Of a stretch of 55,637 nt of DNA, positions 43,736 through 52,039 are shown one piece after another. The position numbers were made by a program, and so were the translations under genes. Source of the DNA: Pseudomonadota bacterium (GTDB lineage: Bacteria; Pseudomonadota; Alphaproteobacteria; Rhizobiales; Beijerinckiaceae). The DNA is taken from the NCBI GenBank assembly GCA_020161575.1, contig JAIUNR010000011.1, positions 1-55,637 of the forward strand. Reading direction: 5' to 3'. Each line of letters begins with the position of its first letter. The stretch's first letter is position 1. Under the pieces are notes generated by a model, which was not told where the DNA came from, searched no databases, and saw nothing but the letters and a program-made list of their open reading frames with translations.

Positions 43736-44596
43736 ATGGCCTGGTCGGAGACCTGGAATTTCATCAATGGCGAATGGGTGTCCGGCAATCCGCCGATCGC
43801 CGGGCCGCGTAGCCACGGGATCTGGCAGGCCAGCTCGGTTTTCGACGGTGCGCGCTATTTCGAAGGCGTGATGCCGGATCTGAAGTTCCATGCCGAGCGT
43901 ATCCAGCGTTCCGCGGCCACGATCGGGCTGAAATGCCCTGTCGATGCCGATACGATCATCGGCCTTGTGAAGGAGGGCGTGAAGAAATTCGCGCCGGGCA
44001 CCGCGCTTTACATCAAGCCGCTGGTCTATGGCGAAGGGCAGCTTGCCTCCGCCATCCAGCCCGACCCGGATGACGCGCGCTTCGTTCTCTGCCTTTTCGA
44101 GGCCCCGATGCCCCAGCCGGGCGGGCAGAACGCGATCACGCTCTCGCCTTATCGCCGCCCGACGGTGGAATGCATGCCGACCGATGCCAAGGCCGGTTGC
44201 CTCTACCCCAACAACGCCCGTGCCCTGCGCGAAGCGCGTTCGCGCGGCTTCGACAATTGCCTCGTGCGCGACATGCTCGGCAATATCGCCGAGACCTCGA
44301 CCTCGAATATTTTCATGGCAAAGGGCGGGGTGGTCTATACGCCGGCGCTCAACGGCACCTTCCTCAACGGCATCACCCGCCAGCGGCTGATCAGCCTGCT
44401 GCGCGCCACGGGTGCGGAAGTCGTCGAGAAGAGCCTCACCTATGCCGATTTCGAGGATGCGGACGAGATCTTCACCGCCGGCAATTACGCCAAATGCATG
44501 CCGGTAACCCGGATTGACGAGCGCGATCTCCAGCCAGGTCCGTTCTTCACCAAGGCGCGTGCGGCCTATTGGGATTTCGCGCATTCCAAGGCGTGA
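43736..44596 (+). CDS. ilvE: Branched-chain amino acid aminotransferase
   Basis: Class IV PLP aminotransferase interconverting Val, Leu and Ile with their 2-oxo acids, 286 residues. The PLP lysine is probably in PTDAKAGCLYPNNARALREA; also visible are HGIWQASSVFDGARYFEG, VRDMLGNIAETSTSNIFMAK and GTFLNGITRQRLISLLR. These blocks match the alphaproteobacterial short BCAT group. The start ATG at 43736 is preceded by ATGGAGATCTATC, with GGAG well spaced. Confidence 0.93.
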   Translation: MAWSETWNFINGEWVSGNPPIAGPRSHGIWQASSVFDGARYFEGVMPDLKFHAERIQRSAATIGLKCPVDADTIIGLVKEGVKKFAPGTALYIKPLVYGEGQLASAIQPDPDDARFVLCLFEAPMPQPGGQNAITLSPYRRPTVECMPTDAKAGCLYPNNARALREARSRGFDNCLVRDMLGNIAETSTSNIFMAKGGVVYTPALNGTFLNGITRQRLISLLRATGAEVVEKSLTYADFEDADEIFTAGNYAKCMPVTRIDERDLQPGPFFTKARAAYWDFAHSKA

Positions 44597-44928
44597 GAGG
44601 AGCGCCGAGGGAATTCCTGCGGAATCCGAGCGAAGGAACAGCCAGATGCCAGCATCCCCGGCCGTTCAAGATCGTTGTCCCAATTTGGCCTCGAAGCATC
44701 TTGCATCTCTTACGCCTCCTTAAAGGGTGGTCTGTAGGGTGAGGGCGTGGACATCGGGCTTTCGCCCCCCAAAAGAATTCTCGGTGTTACCAAAGGTTCG
44801 AGACCCCTTTGCGCGAAGGCCGCGGTGCAAACCGCGGCCTTCGTCATTCCGGTGGGCTTTTCCCGCCTCTTCGCTTGCGCCGCGAGCGCAAACCGATAGC
44901 CTAGCGCCGCCCCAAGGAGGTGATTCTG
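44597..44928. other. Intergenic region between ilvE and a small secreted protein
   Basis: About 330 bases with no supported gene. It holds a strong hairpin at 44815-44842 and a stretch (44725-44810) with GGGCTTTCGCCCCCC that could fold. A small RNA cannot be excluded, but nothing diagnostic is visible and no tRNA fits. Confidence 0.4.
44815..44842 (+). terminator. Long G+C-rich hairpin, possible transcription terminator
   Basis: GAAGGCCGCGG pairs perfectly with CCGCGGCCTTC around TGCAAA. The following GTCATTCC lacks a T-run, so termination efficiency is uncertain; the hairpin itself is exact. Confidence 0.55.
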
Positions 44929-45225
44929 ATGGCCAGATCGGCAGTTCTCGTACTTTCGCTTGCGCTTCTCGCTGGTCTTGGGAGCGAGGCTTCCGCCTGG
45001 ACGCCGCCGGGCGTCGGCCGGGCCTGCAATGCCCGCGATGCCTCAACCGCCTATGCGGGAAATTTCCTTGGGGGCAAGACCGTGCGGGACGGCATTGTCA
45101 ACCGCCTCTCGTTCCAGGGGTGCTTCACGAGCCGCGCCCAATGCGAGAATTGGCTTGCCGACAAGGCAACGCGCTTTCCGGTCGGGCCGGGCTTCGCGCG
45201 TTGCACGCCCGTCGCCCTACGCTGA
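44929..45225 (+). CDS. Small secreted protein of unknown function
   Basis: A 98-residue protein with a clear signal peptide (MARSAVLVLSLALLAGLGSE, cleavage likely after ASA) and a mature part with four cysteines (ACNARD, GCF, QCENW, RCTP), suggesting disulfides in the periplasm or outside. A near-perfect anti-16S site, AAGGAGGTGA (44914-44923), fixes the ATG at 44929 and suggests strong translation. Its last 9 bases overlap the convergent murJ gene. I do not recognise the family. Confidence 0.75.
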   Translation: MARSAVLVLSLALLAGLGSEASAWTPPGVGRACNARDASTAYAGNFLGGKTVRDGIVNRLSFQGCFTSRAQCENWLADKATRFPVGPGFARCTPVALR

Positions 45226-46731
45226 CCGGCGCAGGTTGAGCGGAAGCTTCGCGAGGCGAAAGCCGAGGAAGACCATGCCGAAATAAAGCGCTGCGCCGAT
45301 TGCCCCGTAGAGAGAGAGCATCGGCAGGGGCGCGAGCACGGGCAGCAGCAAAAAACCGTGCAGGAAGAACGCGGCAAGCCAGATGCCGCCAACGCCGATG
45401 ATCGCGATCTGAAACGCGAAGGTGGCATCCGGTGCTGATTTCCTTCCCCGCCAGGCGAGGACGAACAGGATCATGAAATTCGCGATCGCGCCAAGCGCGG
45501 TTGCAAAGGCCAGCCCCGCGGCGCCATGGCTTTTCCAGATCGCGAGCTTGATCGCGAGGTTGAGCCCAATCGCGAAAAGCGAGGCGTAAAGTGGTGTTTT
45601 CGTATCGCCGCGCGCGTGAAAGCTCGCCACGACCGAACGGATCGCGACGATTGCCAGAAGACCGATGGCATAAGCGAAGAGGACGGCTGCGGTCGCGCCC
45701 GTTGCTTCCGCGCCGAAGGCGCCGCGCTGGAAAATCGCCGCGACCATCAGTTCCGGCAACGTCATAAACCCGATGAAGAACGGGGTGGCGAAGAGCCAGC
45801 TCAGGACCAGCGCCCGGTTCTGCTGGGCATGGGCAAGATCGGGCCTGCCGGCGGCGATCAGCCTGCTCATCTCGGGCAGGAGCACGGTGCCTGCAGCGAC
45901 GCCGATCACGCCGAGCGGGAGCTGATACAAGCGGTCGGCGTAGTAGAGCGCCGAGGCGCTGCTCTGCGGCAGGAAGGTGACGATTACCGTATCCGCCAGC
46001 ATCGCGATCTGTGTGCCGGCGACGCCGATCACCGCCGGGCCGAAGGCGCGGAAGAAACCGCGCAGTTCGTCGTCGAGCCTCGGCCAGCGCGGCGGCGCGA
46101 TCAATCCGGCGCGCCAGGCACCCCAGCCGAGCAGGGCGGCTTCGAGAAAGCCGGCGATGAAAACTCCCCAGGCGGCGGCATGGGCGCGGCTCGCGAAGGC
46201 CGCGCTCATCAGCAGGGTCGCGATCATCGACAGGTTCAGCAGGATCGGCGCCGCCGCGCCCTCGTGGAAGCGCTTCTCGGCGTTGAGGACGCCCTGCCAG
46301 AGAACCGCCAGGCTCATCAGCCCAAGATAGGGAAAGGTGATCCGCGTGAGTTCCACCGCGAGATCGAAGGCGACGCGCTTTTCGGTGAAACCGGGCGCGA
46401 GCAGGGCCACGAATTGGGGCGTGAACATCAGCACGAGCGCAAGGAAGAGAAGCTGGCTTGCCAGAAGCAGCGAGAGGATTCGGCCGAGAAACAGATCGGC
46501 TGCCGCCGTTCCCGCCGCTGTCCGGATGCGGGTATAGGCGGGCACAAACGCGGTATTGAACGCACCTTCGGCGAAAATCGCACGAAAATGGTTGGGAAGC
46601 CGCTGCGCGATCGCGAAAATATCCATCATGCCGCCGGCGCCCAGCAATCCGGCCAGCAGCATATCGCGCAAGAAGCCGGTGATGCGCGAGAGCAGCGTCC
46701 AGAGCCCGACGGTCAGGAAGGAGCGGATCAT
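45217..46731 (-). CDS. murJ: Lipid II flippase
   Basis: Polytopic inner-membrane protein (MurJ/MviN, MOP superfamily), 504 residues with about 13-14 hydrophobic helices. N-terminal signature TLLSRITGFLRDMLLAGLLG, followed by FRAIFAEGAFNTAFVPAYT (essential arginine region) and ADTVIVTFLPQSSASALYYADRLYQLP are diagnostic. It translocates the peptidoglycan precursor lipid II. It follows a glycosyltransferase gene with a 4-base overlap (ATGA) and ends overlapping the convergent small secreted protein gene. Confidence 0.95.
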   Translation of the reverse strand: MIRSFLTVGLWTLLSRITGFLRDMLLAGLLGAGGMMDIFAIAQRLPNHFRAIFAEGAFNTAFVPAYTRIRTAAGTAAADLFLGRILSLLLASQLLFLALVLMFTPQFVALLAPGFTEKRVAFDLAVELTRITFPYLGLMSLAVLWQGVLNAEKRFHEGAAAPILLNLSMIATLLMSAAFASRAHAAAWGVFIAGFLEAALLGWGAWRAGLIAPPRWPRLDDELRGFFRAFGPAVIGVAGTQIAMLADTVIVTFLPQSSASALYYADRLYQLPLGVIGVAAGTVLLPEMSRLIAAGRPDLAHAQQNRALVLSWLFATPFFIGFMTLPELMVAAIFQRGAFGAEATGATAAVLFAYAIGLLAIVAIRSVVASFHARGDTKTPLYASLFAIGLNLAIKLAIWKSHGAAGLAFATALGAIANFMILFVLAWRGRKSAPDATFAFQIAIIGVGGIWLAAFFLHGFLLLPVLAPLPMLSLYGAIGAALYFGMVFLGFRLAKLPLNLRRSA

Positions 46732-47738
46732 GCCGGCGGCTGTTCGTGCAGATCGCCGGGCGCGGGCATCCGCCGGGCTTCCGGCCCGTGGCGGCCGTTG
46801 ACTTCCTCCGCCACGATGTAGAGCGGCCGGCGCTTCACCTCCGCGAAGATGCGCCCGATATATTCGCCGATGACGCCGAGGAACACGAGCTGGATGCCCG
46901 AGAAGAACATCACCGAGACGATGAGCGAGGGAAAACCCGGCACATCCGCGCCGAAGAGCAGGGTGCGCACGGCCATCACGATGGCATAGGTGAAGGCGAG
47001 GGCGGAAATGAGCAGGCCGATATAGGTCGCGAGCTTCAGCGGCAGCGTTGAGAAAGAGGAGAGCCCGTCAAAGGCGAAGCGCGTCAATTGGCGATAGCCC
47101 CATTTCGAGGTGCCATGCAGGCGTTCCTGCACTTCGAAAGGCACGCCGATCGAGCGGAAGCCCACCCAGGCATAAAGCCCTTTCGAGAAGCGGGCGCGTT
47201 CGCCAAGCCGGCGCATCGCGTCGACAACCTTGCGGTCCATCAGGCGGTAATCGCCCGCGCCGGGGGGCAACGGCGTTTCGCCGAAACGGGCGAAAAGCGC
47301 GTAGAATTTCATCGTGAACCAGCGCCGGATCGGCCCGTCGGTCGAGCGATCGACGCGCTGACCATAGACCATCTCGTATCCTTCGCGCCATTTCTCGACA
47401 AAGGTACGGATTGTTTCCGGCGGGTGCTGGAGATCGGCGTCGATCATCACCACCGCCTTGCCATGGGCATGATCGAGCCCCGCTGCCAGCGCGATTTCCT
47501 TGCCGAAATTACGGCTGAACGCACAGGCGCGGATCCGTGTGTCCTGCGCTGCGGCGCGACGGATGCGCTCGAACGTGTCGTCACGCGAGCCATCATCGAT
47601 GAAGATGATCTCGAAGCTTGCCACGGTTTCTTCCAGAACCGGCACAAGTCTGGCGATCAGCGCCTCGATATTCTCGCCCTCATTGAAGACGGGGACGATG
47701 ACCGAAAGCTCTGGATGGGTGTGATGATGCGCGTTCAT
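46728..47738 (-). CDS. Family 2 glycosyltransferase (GtrB/DPM1-like, membrane-anchored)
   Basis: A 336-residue enzyme with an N-terminal GT-A domain (SVIVPVFNEGENIEALIARL, FIDDGSRDDTF, and the metal-binding DADLQHPPE) and two C-terminal membrane helices (YIGLLISALAFTYAIVMAV and SLIVSVMFFSGIQLVFLGVI). EYIGRIFAEVKRRPLYIVAE is typical of bactoprenol- or dolichol-phosphate sugar transferases. It probably charges a polyprenyl phosphate with a sugar for a periplasmic transferase. Its overlap with murJ suggests co-expression. Donor sugar unknown. Confidence 0.92.
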   Translation of the reverse strand: MNAHHHTHPELSVIVPVFNEGENIEALIARLVPVLEETVASFEIIFIDDGSRDDTFERIRRAAAQDTRIRACAFSRNFGKEIALAAGLDHAHGKAVVMIDADLQHPPETIRTFVEKWREGYEMVYGQRVDRSTDGPIRRWFTMKFYALFARFGETPLPPGAGDYRLMDRKVVDAMRRLGERARFSKGLYAWVGFRSIGVPFEVQERLHGTSKWGYRQLTRFAFDGLSSFSTLPLKLATYIGLLISALAFTYAIVMAVRTLLFGADVPGFPSLIVSVMFFSGIQLVFLGVIGEYIGRIFAEVKRRPLYIVAEEVNGRHGPEARRMPAPGDLHEQPPA

Positions 47739-47847
47739 GGGTTTCAGCGGTACAGATTACAGCGCGACTTTGCCTCAAACCGGGCGATGGAGTAAGTCCC
47801 GAGGGTAAGAGCATAAGCCTGATCCACCCCAATCTCGCAAGGTTCTC

Positions 47848-48708
47848 ATGAACGCGCGCCCAACGCAGGCCCGGACCTTCACGCTGATCGCGGATGATTA
47901 CGCGATGACGCCCGCCGTGAGCCGCGGAATTCTGAGCTTGCTCGAAACCGGAAGGATAAGCGGTACCGGCGCGATGACCAACCGCCCTTCCTGGGCCGAG
48001 GCAGCGCGTGCGCTGCGCGATGGTGCCAACGGGGCGGAACTTGGCCTGCACCTCAACCTTACCTGCGGCGAAGCGCTGACCGGGGATAGCGCTTTCGCGC
48101 CCTCGGCCGCATTGCCAAAGCTGTCGAAAATCCTCGCGCAAGGGATAACCGGCTCGCTCGCGCTTCCGACCATCGAGGCGGAAATCGCGGCTCAGCTCGC
48201 GGAATTCGAGCAGTATATGGGCCGCGCGCCGGATTTCGTGGATGGACATCAGCATGCCCATGCGATGCCGGGGGTGCGGCGCGCGCTGGCGCGCGTGCTG
48301 GCGGCGCGCTATCCGCAGGCAAGACCATGGGTCCGGGACGCGGCGGATTCATTTTCCGCCATTCGCGCGCGCGGCCGATACGCGCGCAAGGCCCTGCTGC
48401 TTTCGTTGCTGACGCGGCCTTTCGCGGCCGGAATGCGCAAGCTCGGCTTCCGGCTCAACAAGGGGTTCTCGGGCTATTCCGGTTTCGATCCGGCAGGCGA
48501 TTACGCTGCGGATTTCGCCTCCTATCTCGTGAGCCCCGGCGCGGCGCATCTCATCATGTGCCATCCGGGTGAGGTCGATGATGCGTTGCGCGCGCTCGAT
48601 CCCGTGACGGAGAGCCGCCGGCTCGAGCTTGCTTTCTTCGCCTCTTCCCGTTTCACCGAGATCTGCGCGGCTTCCGGCGCGATGCCGGGGCGTCTCGCTC
48701 CCCTCTGA
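47848..48708 (+). CDS. ChbG/YdjC-family carbohydrate deacetylase
   Basis: A 286-residue metal-dependent deacetylase of the YdjC/HpnK family. Metal-binding motifs are IADDYAMTPAVSRGIL (Asp pair) and FVDGHQHAHAMPGVRRAL (His pair); LGLHLNLTCGEAL and a C-terminal LIMCHPGEVDD are further family blocks. It is divergent from the GT2/murJ operon with a 109-base gap, so it might act on a glycan or glycolipid made by the GT2; this is only positional. Confidence 0.9.
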   Translation: MNARPTQARTFTLIADDYAMTPAVSRGILSLLETGRISGTGAMTNRPSWAEAARALRDGANGAELGLHLNLTCGEALTGDSAFAPSAALPKLSKILAQGITGSLALPTIEAEIAAQLAEFEQYMGRAPDFVDGHQHAHAMPGVRRALARVLAARYPQARPWVRDAADSFSAIRARGRYARKALLLSLLTRPFAAGMRKLGFRLNKGFSGYSGFDPAGDYAADFASYLVSPGAAHLIMCHPGEVDDALRALDPVTESRRLELAFFASSRFTEICAASGAMPGRLAPL

Positions 48709-48722
48709 TCGACGGAGCGCCC

Positions 48723-49073
48723 ATGGCCCTCACCCCCGCCCATCTTCTGCCCATCGTGCTGCTGCTGGCCTCGAACCTCTTCATGACGCTCGCCTGGTAC
48801 GGGCATCTCAAGTTCAAGGGGACGGCCCTGCCGATCGTGATCCTCGCGAGCTGGGGGATCGCCTTCATCGAGTATTGTCTCGCGGTGCCGGCGAACCGCA
48901 TCGGCCACGCGGTCTATTCGGCGGCGGAGCTGAAGACCATTCAGGAGGTGATCACGCTCGTGGTCTTCGCCGGCTTCTCGGTGTTTTATCTCGGCGAGAA
49001 GCTCACGCTCAATCACGGCATCGGCTTCGCGTTGATCTGCGCCGGCGCGTGGTTCGTGTTTCAGGGCAAGTAA
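48723..49073 (+). CDS. DUF486 (DMT-like) small membrane protein
   Basis: A 116-residue protein with four membrane segments and the DUF486 pattern: LLLASNLFMTLAWYGHLKFK, SWGIAFIEYCLAVPANRIGH and LKTIQEVITLVVFAGFSVFY. Four-helix members of the drug/metabolite transporter superfamily usually work as dimers. Substrate is unknown. It lies 14 bases after the deacetylase gene and is probably co-transcribed. Confidence 0.9.
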   Translation: MALTPAHLLPIVLLLASNLFMTLAWYGHLKFKGTALPIVILASWGIAFIEYCLAVPANRIGHAVYSAAELKTIQEVITLVVFAGFSVFYLGEKLTLNHGIGFALICAGAWFVFQGK

Positions 49074-49172
49074 GCGCGCCTCATTTCCCAATAACCGAGG
49101 GTTGCTCTTGATCAAGGCACGCTGCTAGGCTTTCCGGCAGGGGAGAGCATCACGCCAGATCAGGAGCCTCTC

Positions 49173-49394
49173 ATGAGCCAGATTCTCAACCGCCCGAAGG
49201 AAATCATCGACTTCTGCCTGAAGCCCTCCGGGCTTTCGAAGGAGAGCGAGGCTTACGAAGAAGTCTATCGCCGACTTGAGCATGTCATCCGCACCTATCA
49301 GGTCGAGCTTGCCAAGGCCAAGGCGCCGGTCGCGGTGGATTTCAGCCAGATGAGAACCATTACCCTCAACGAGGATGCCCACGGGCAGGATTGA
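49173..49394 (+). CDS. Small conserved-looking protein of unknown function
   Basis: A 73-residue soluble, mostly helical protein (SQILNRPKEIIDFCLKPSGL and EEVYRRLEHVIRTYQVELAK). AGGAGCC lies 7 bases upstream of the ATG at 49173. Codon use is that of the surrounding genes, so it looks real. No family is recognised with certainty. Confidence 0.65.
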   Translation: MSQILNRPKEIIDFCLKPSGLSKESEAYEEVYRRLEHVIRTYQVELAKAKAPVAVDFSQMRTITLNEDAHGQD

Positions 49395-49426
49395 GCGCAA
49401 TCGCGGGGCGGGAGAGAGATCTCCCG

Positions 49427-49891
49427 TCAGTTCATGCTGTGCAGCATATCCGGGCGATCATAAAATCGAACACCGGCGCGCGAGAGACGGAATCCCGTGA
49501 GGCGGGCATTCTTGCGGCGAAAGCAGTGCACGCCGTCTGTCTCGATATCGCAATAAAACGGCGCCTGCTCCCAGGTGGTGCCATAGGGGTGCTTCCGGAG
49601 GGCATGCGTGCAGCAACCCATCCCGTTTTTCCATTGGACGATACGGGCGGGCGCTGCATCATCATCCAGAATGACGCGCAGGAATGACGGCTGAGCCCGT
49701 GAGCAGATGAGCCGAGCCGGCAGGGGTGGGCTGTCGTCATCCGGCACCACCTCTTTTTCGTAGATGCACTCGATATTGCCCGAGGGCATGAGAAAGCCAT
49801 CCTCAGCCCGAGCCGGCGCGAAGGCCATGCCCAGAAGCGCGAGGCACACCACCGCTATGCGGACAGGGTGCACCGGAAAAAACGCGCGCAT
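49427..49891 (-). CDS. Secreted DUF6636-like protein
   Basis: A 154-residue protein with a signal peptide (IAVVCLALLGMAFAPARAE, cleaved near ARA) and a small cysteine-containing domain: FLMPSGNIECIYE, LICSRAQP, CCTHALRKHPYGTTW, APFYCDIETDGVHCFRRKN and GFRLSRAGVRFYD. The F.MPSGNI.C start and GF.LSR end resemble DUF6636. Probably periplasmic and disulfide-bonded; function unknown. Confidence 0.7.
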   Translation of the reverse strand: MRAFFPVHPVRIAVVCLALLGMAFAPARAEDGFLMPSGNIECIYEKEVVPDDDSPPLPARLICSRAQPSFLRVILDDDAAPARIVQWKNGMGCCTHALRKHPYGTTWEQAPFYCDIETDGVHCFRRKNARLTGFRLSRAGVRFYDRPDMLHSMN

Positions 49892-50021
49892 GCTGAACGC
49901 TCCTCATTGAAATGGATGTTGCTGCCGGGGGAGTGGGGTGACCCGGCAGCGTGCAGGGAATAGGGCTTTGGCGAAAGAAAAGATGTAGTGCAGATGCTCT
50001 ATCCATCGTGTCCGACAGACG

Positions 50022-50046
50022 AAAAAGGGGAGGCCTGAGCCTCCCC
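50022..50046 (-). terminator. Rho-independent terminator of sodB
   Basis: On the minus strand GGGGAGGC pairs with GCCTCCCC around a 4-base loop and is followed by TTTTT (50022-50026). A second hairpin, GATCGCC-TGA-GGCGATC (50069-50085), lies directly after the sodB stop codon. Confidence 0.85.
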
Positions 50047-50085
50047 TCTGATATGCGGATGACGCGATGATCGCCTGAGGCGATC

Positions 50086-50685
50086 TCACTTCACCGCCTT
50101 CTCATACATCTCGGCGACATATTCCCAGTTCACGAGGTGCTCAATGAAGGCCTTGAGGTAATCCGGGCGGCGGTTGCGGTAATCGATATAGTAGGAATGC
50201 TCCCACACGTCGCAGCCGAGGATCGGCGCGGCGCCGGAAACCAGCGGGCTCTCGCCGTTCGGGGATTTCATCACGACGATCTTGCCGTCCTTCACCGCGA
50301 GCCAGTTCCAGCCCGAGCCGAACTGCGTGACGCCAGCCTGGATGAAATCCTCCTTCATCTTCTCGACCGAGCCGAGATCCTCGATGATTTTCTTCTCGAG
50401 ATTGCCGGGGATCTTGCCGCCGCCATTGGGCTTCATCCAGTTCCAGAAATGGATATGGTTGTAATGCTGGCCGGCATTGTTGAAGAGGCCCGCATTCTTG
50501 CCGAAGCTGCCCTTCACGATTTCCTCGAGGCTCTTGCCCTCGAATTCCGAGCCCTTGAGCAGGTTGTTGCCGTTGTTCACGTAAGCGAGATGATGCTTGT
50601 CGTGATGATATTCCAGCGTCTCCTTGGACATATAGGGCTGGAGCGCGTCATAGGCATAGGGAAGATCGGGAAGGGTGAAGGACAT
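50086..50685 (-). CDS. sodB: Superoxide dismutase (Fe/Mn family)
   Basis: A 199-residue cytosolic enzyme dismutating superoxide. Metal ligands: His27 in EYHHDKHH, the His in QHYNHIHFW (about 77), and Asp and His in CDVWEHSYYIDYRN. The combination FNNAGQHYNHIHFW with GSGWNWLAV is closer to the iron (SodB) type. It is monocistronic, with a terminator just downstream and AGGTTCG before the ATG. Confidence 0.95.
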   Translation of the reverse strand: MSFTLPDLPYAYDALQPYMSKETLEYHHDKHHLAYVNNGNNLLKGSEFEGKSLEEIVKGSFGKNAGLFNNAGQHYNHIHFWNWMKPNGGGKIPGNLEKKIIEDLGSVEKMKEDFIQAGVTQFGSGWNWLAVKDGKIVVMKSPNGESPLVSGAAPILGCDVWEHSYYIDYRNRRPDYLKAFIEHLVNWEYVAEMYEKAVK

Positions 50686-51071
50686 CGAACGAACCTCGTC
50701 GTTGGGAAAGTCGCGAAAGCGAAGGGCCGCGCGGCGCGCGGTACGCGTCTCCTAATTAGGTCGCGACGGTGCCTGTGGCAATCGCCGAGGCGGGGTTTCG
50801 GTTCCATCCCGCACATGCCGTTCCCGCCGGGAACCCCGCGATGCGCCGTCAGCAAAAGCCGCGTTAGGCATATTTGGTGAAAACGCATGAAATCGCGCGG
50901 CGGCAAGGTTATATTTACCATAACGCGTCGCTTACATTGGCGACGGCCTAGAGCATTTTCCGATCAGGCGGGACCGGCTGACCGAAAGAAAATGCGTCAA
51001 AACAAAATGATGGAGCAGATATCGACCTGATTCACTCGGATCGATACCCGCTCCCGGCGAAAGGCATCCGA
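50686..51071. other. Intergenic region between sodB and the next gene
   Basis: About 385 bases without a supported gene. It contains the sodB promoter on the minus strand, a hairpin-forming CCGTTCCCGCCGGGAACCCCG near 50819-50838, and the palindromic repeat at 50946-51016. No RNA gene is recognised. Confidence 0.45.
50946..51016. repeat. Palindromic intergenic repeat (rhizobial RPE-like), copy 2
   Basis: Reverse-orientated copy of the element at 37487-37546: CCTAGAGCATTTTCCGATCA, a palindromic middle (GATCAGGCGGGACCGGCTGACC) and AAAATGCGTCAAAACAAAAT. The shared outer parts match almost base for base on the opposite strand. Confidence 0.7.
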
Positions 51072-51974
51072 ATGGTCGCGGCAATTGTTGTTCTGGGCCT
51101 TTTTCTTCTCCTGAGCGGGAGCACCGGGCTTGTCCTTTCCGCCACGCTGATGCCCACGGAGCTTGGATTCGCCTATTTCCAGGCTGGCGCCATAGCGGCA
51201 TCCGCGGGCGTCATCACGCTGGCGATTGCCTGCGCCACCCGCCATATCGACAAACTCGCGGCGCGTTTCACGCCCGTCGCGCCGAGCCGCGCGGAAGCGC
51301 CGGTTTCAATCGCCGCCGAGCGGAGCGACCTTCCGGTGTCGCCGCCCGTATCCTCGGTGCGTCAACCCGACCTGCATGAGCAGATAACCCACGTTGATTC
51401 GGTGACACCGCACGGGAACCTCGCCGCAACCAGTGTCGCAGCGGTCGCAGTCGCGGGGGCAGGCGCGATTGCGGCAATGTCGACGCTTGCCGAAAAGAGC
51501 GATTCCGCTTTGCCTGAAAGCGAGGAACCGAGCCCCGCTGCGCTTCAGCCCGATCTCTTCCCCGAACCGGAGATCGACCACGCGCCCGACCCCGAAATGG
51601 ATTCCAAACTCGTCGAGCTGATCCTGCATCCCGAGCCGGTGACGCCGGAGAATGCGGCTGCGCTTGAGATTGTCGAGGAGGAAGAGGAAGTACAAGCCCC
51701 CGCCGTCTCGGAAGCGGAAACCGTACCCGCGCCCGAGGTCACGCTTCCTTCCGCCCCGGGCCTCATTCCCGATGCCGATCTGCTTTCGCTCGAACAGACG
51801 GAAGCGCCGCTCGCGCCGATCGAGACGCTCGAAGTTGTCGGCTCCTACGATTCAGGCGGCACCCGCTTCACGATGTATTCGGATGGGTCCGTCACCGCGA
51901 TCGGGCCGGAGGGCGAGCGCCGCTTCGCGAGCCTCGACCTGCTTCGCCGCCATCTCGATACGTCGTCGGGCTGA
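51072..51974 (+). CDS. Membrane protein with long acidic, disordered region; unknown function
   Basis: A 300-residue protein with two membrane helices at the N-terminus (VAAIVVLGLFLLLSGSTGLV and FQAGAIAASAGVITLAIA), an Ala-rich third hydrophobic stretch (LAATSVAAVAVAGAGAIAAM, about 116-137), a proline- and glutamate-rich low-complexity region (about 145-245) and a short C-terminal domain (VVGSYDSGGTRFTMYSDGSV, then FASLDLLRRHLD). The last block resembles a small beta domain seen at the end of some alphaproteobacterial envelope proteins. Function not recognised. Confidence 0.7.
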   Translation: MVAAIVVLGLFLLLSGSTGLVLSATLMPTELGFAYFQAGAIAASAGVITLAIACATRHIDKLAARFTPVAPSRAEAPVSIAAERSDLPVSPPVSSVRQPDLHEQITHVDSVTPHGNLAATSVAAVAVAGAGAIAAMSTLAEKSDSALPESEEPSPAALQPDLFPEPEIDHAPDPEMDSKLVELILHPEPVTPENAAALEIVEEEEEVQAPAVSEAETVPAPEVTLPSAPGLIPDADLLSLEQTEAPLAPIETLEVVGSYDSGGTRFTMYSDGSVTAIGPEGERRFASLDLLRRHLDTSSG

Positions 51975-52003
51975 AGCGCGAAGACGCCGCCGCCCGACGC
52001 GTT

Positions 52004-52039
52004 TTAGATGCTTGCTTCTTGTTAGATGCTTGCTTCTTG
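52004..52039 (-). repeat. Perfect 18-base tandem duplication over the ptrB stop codon
   Basis: TTAGATGCTTGCTTCTTG occurs twice in direct succession (52004-52021 and 52022-52039). On the minus strand each copy encodes Gln-Glu-Ala-Ser-Ile-stop, so the gene's last five codons and stop codon are repeated immediately after the real end. Confidence 0.9.

Noticed and set aside
44725-44842. Possible tRNA or structured RNA (GGTTCGAGACCCC is T-loop-like)
   Set aside because: No acceptor, D or anticodon stems could be paired around the T-loop-like stretch.
44720-45046. Minus-strand frame of 108 codons across the ilvE downstream region
   Set aside because: It overlaps the signal-peptide gene with its strong ribosome site and translates into basic low-complexity sequence.
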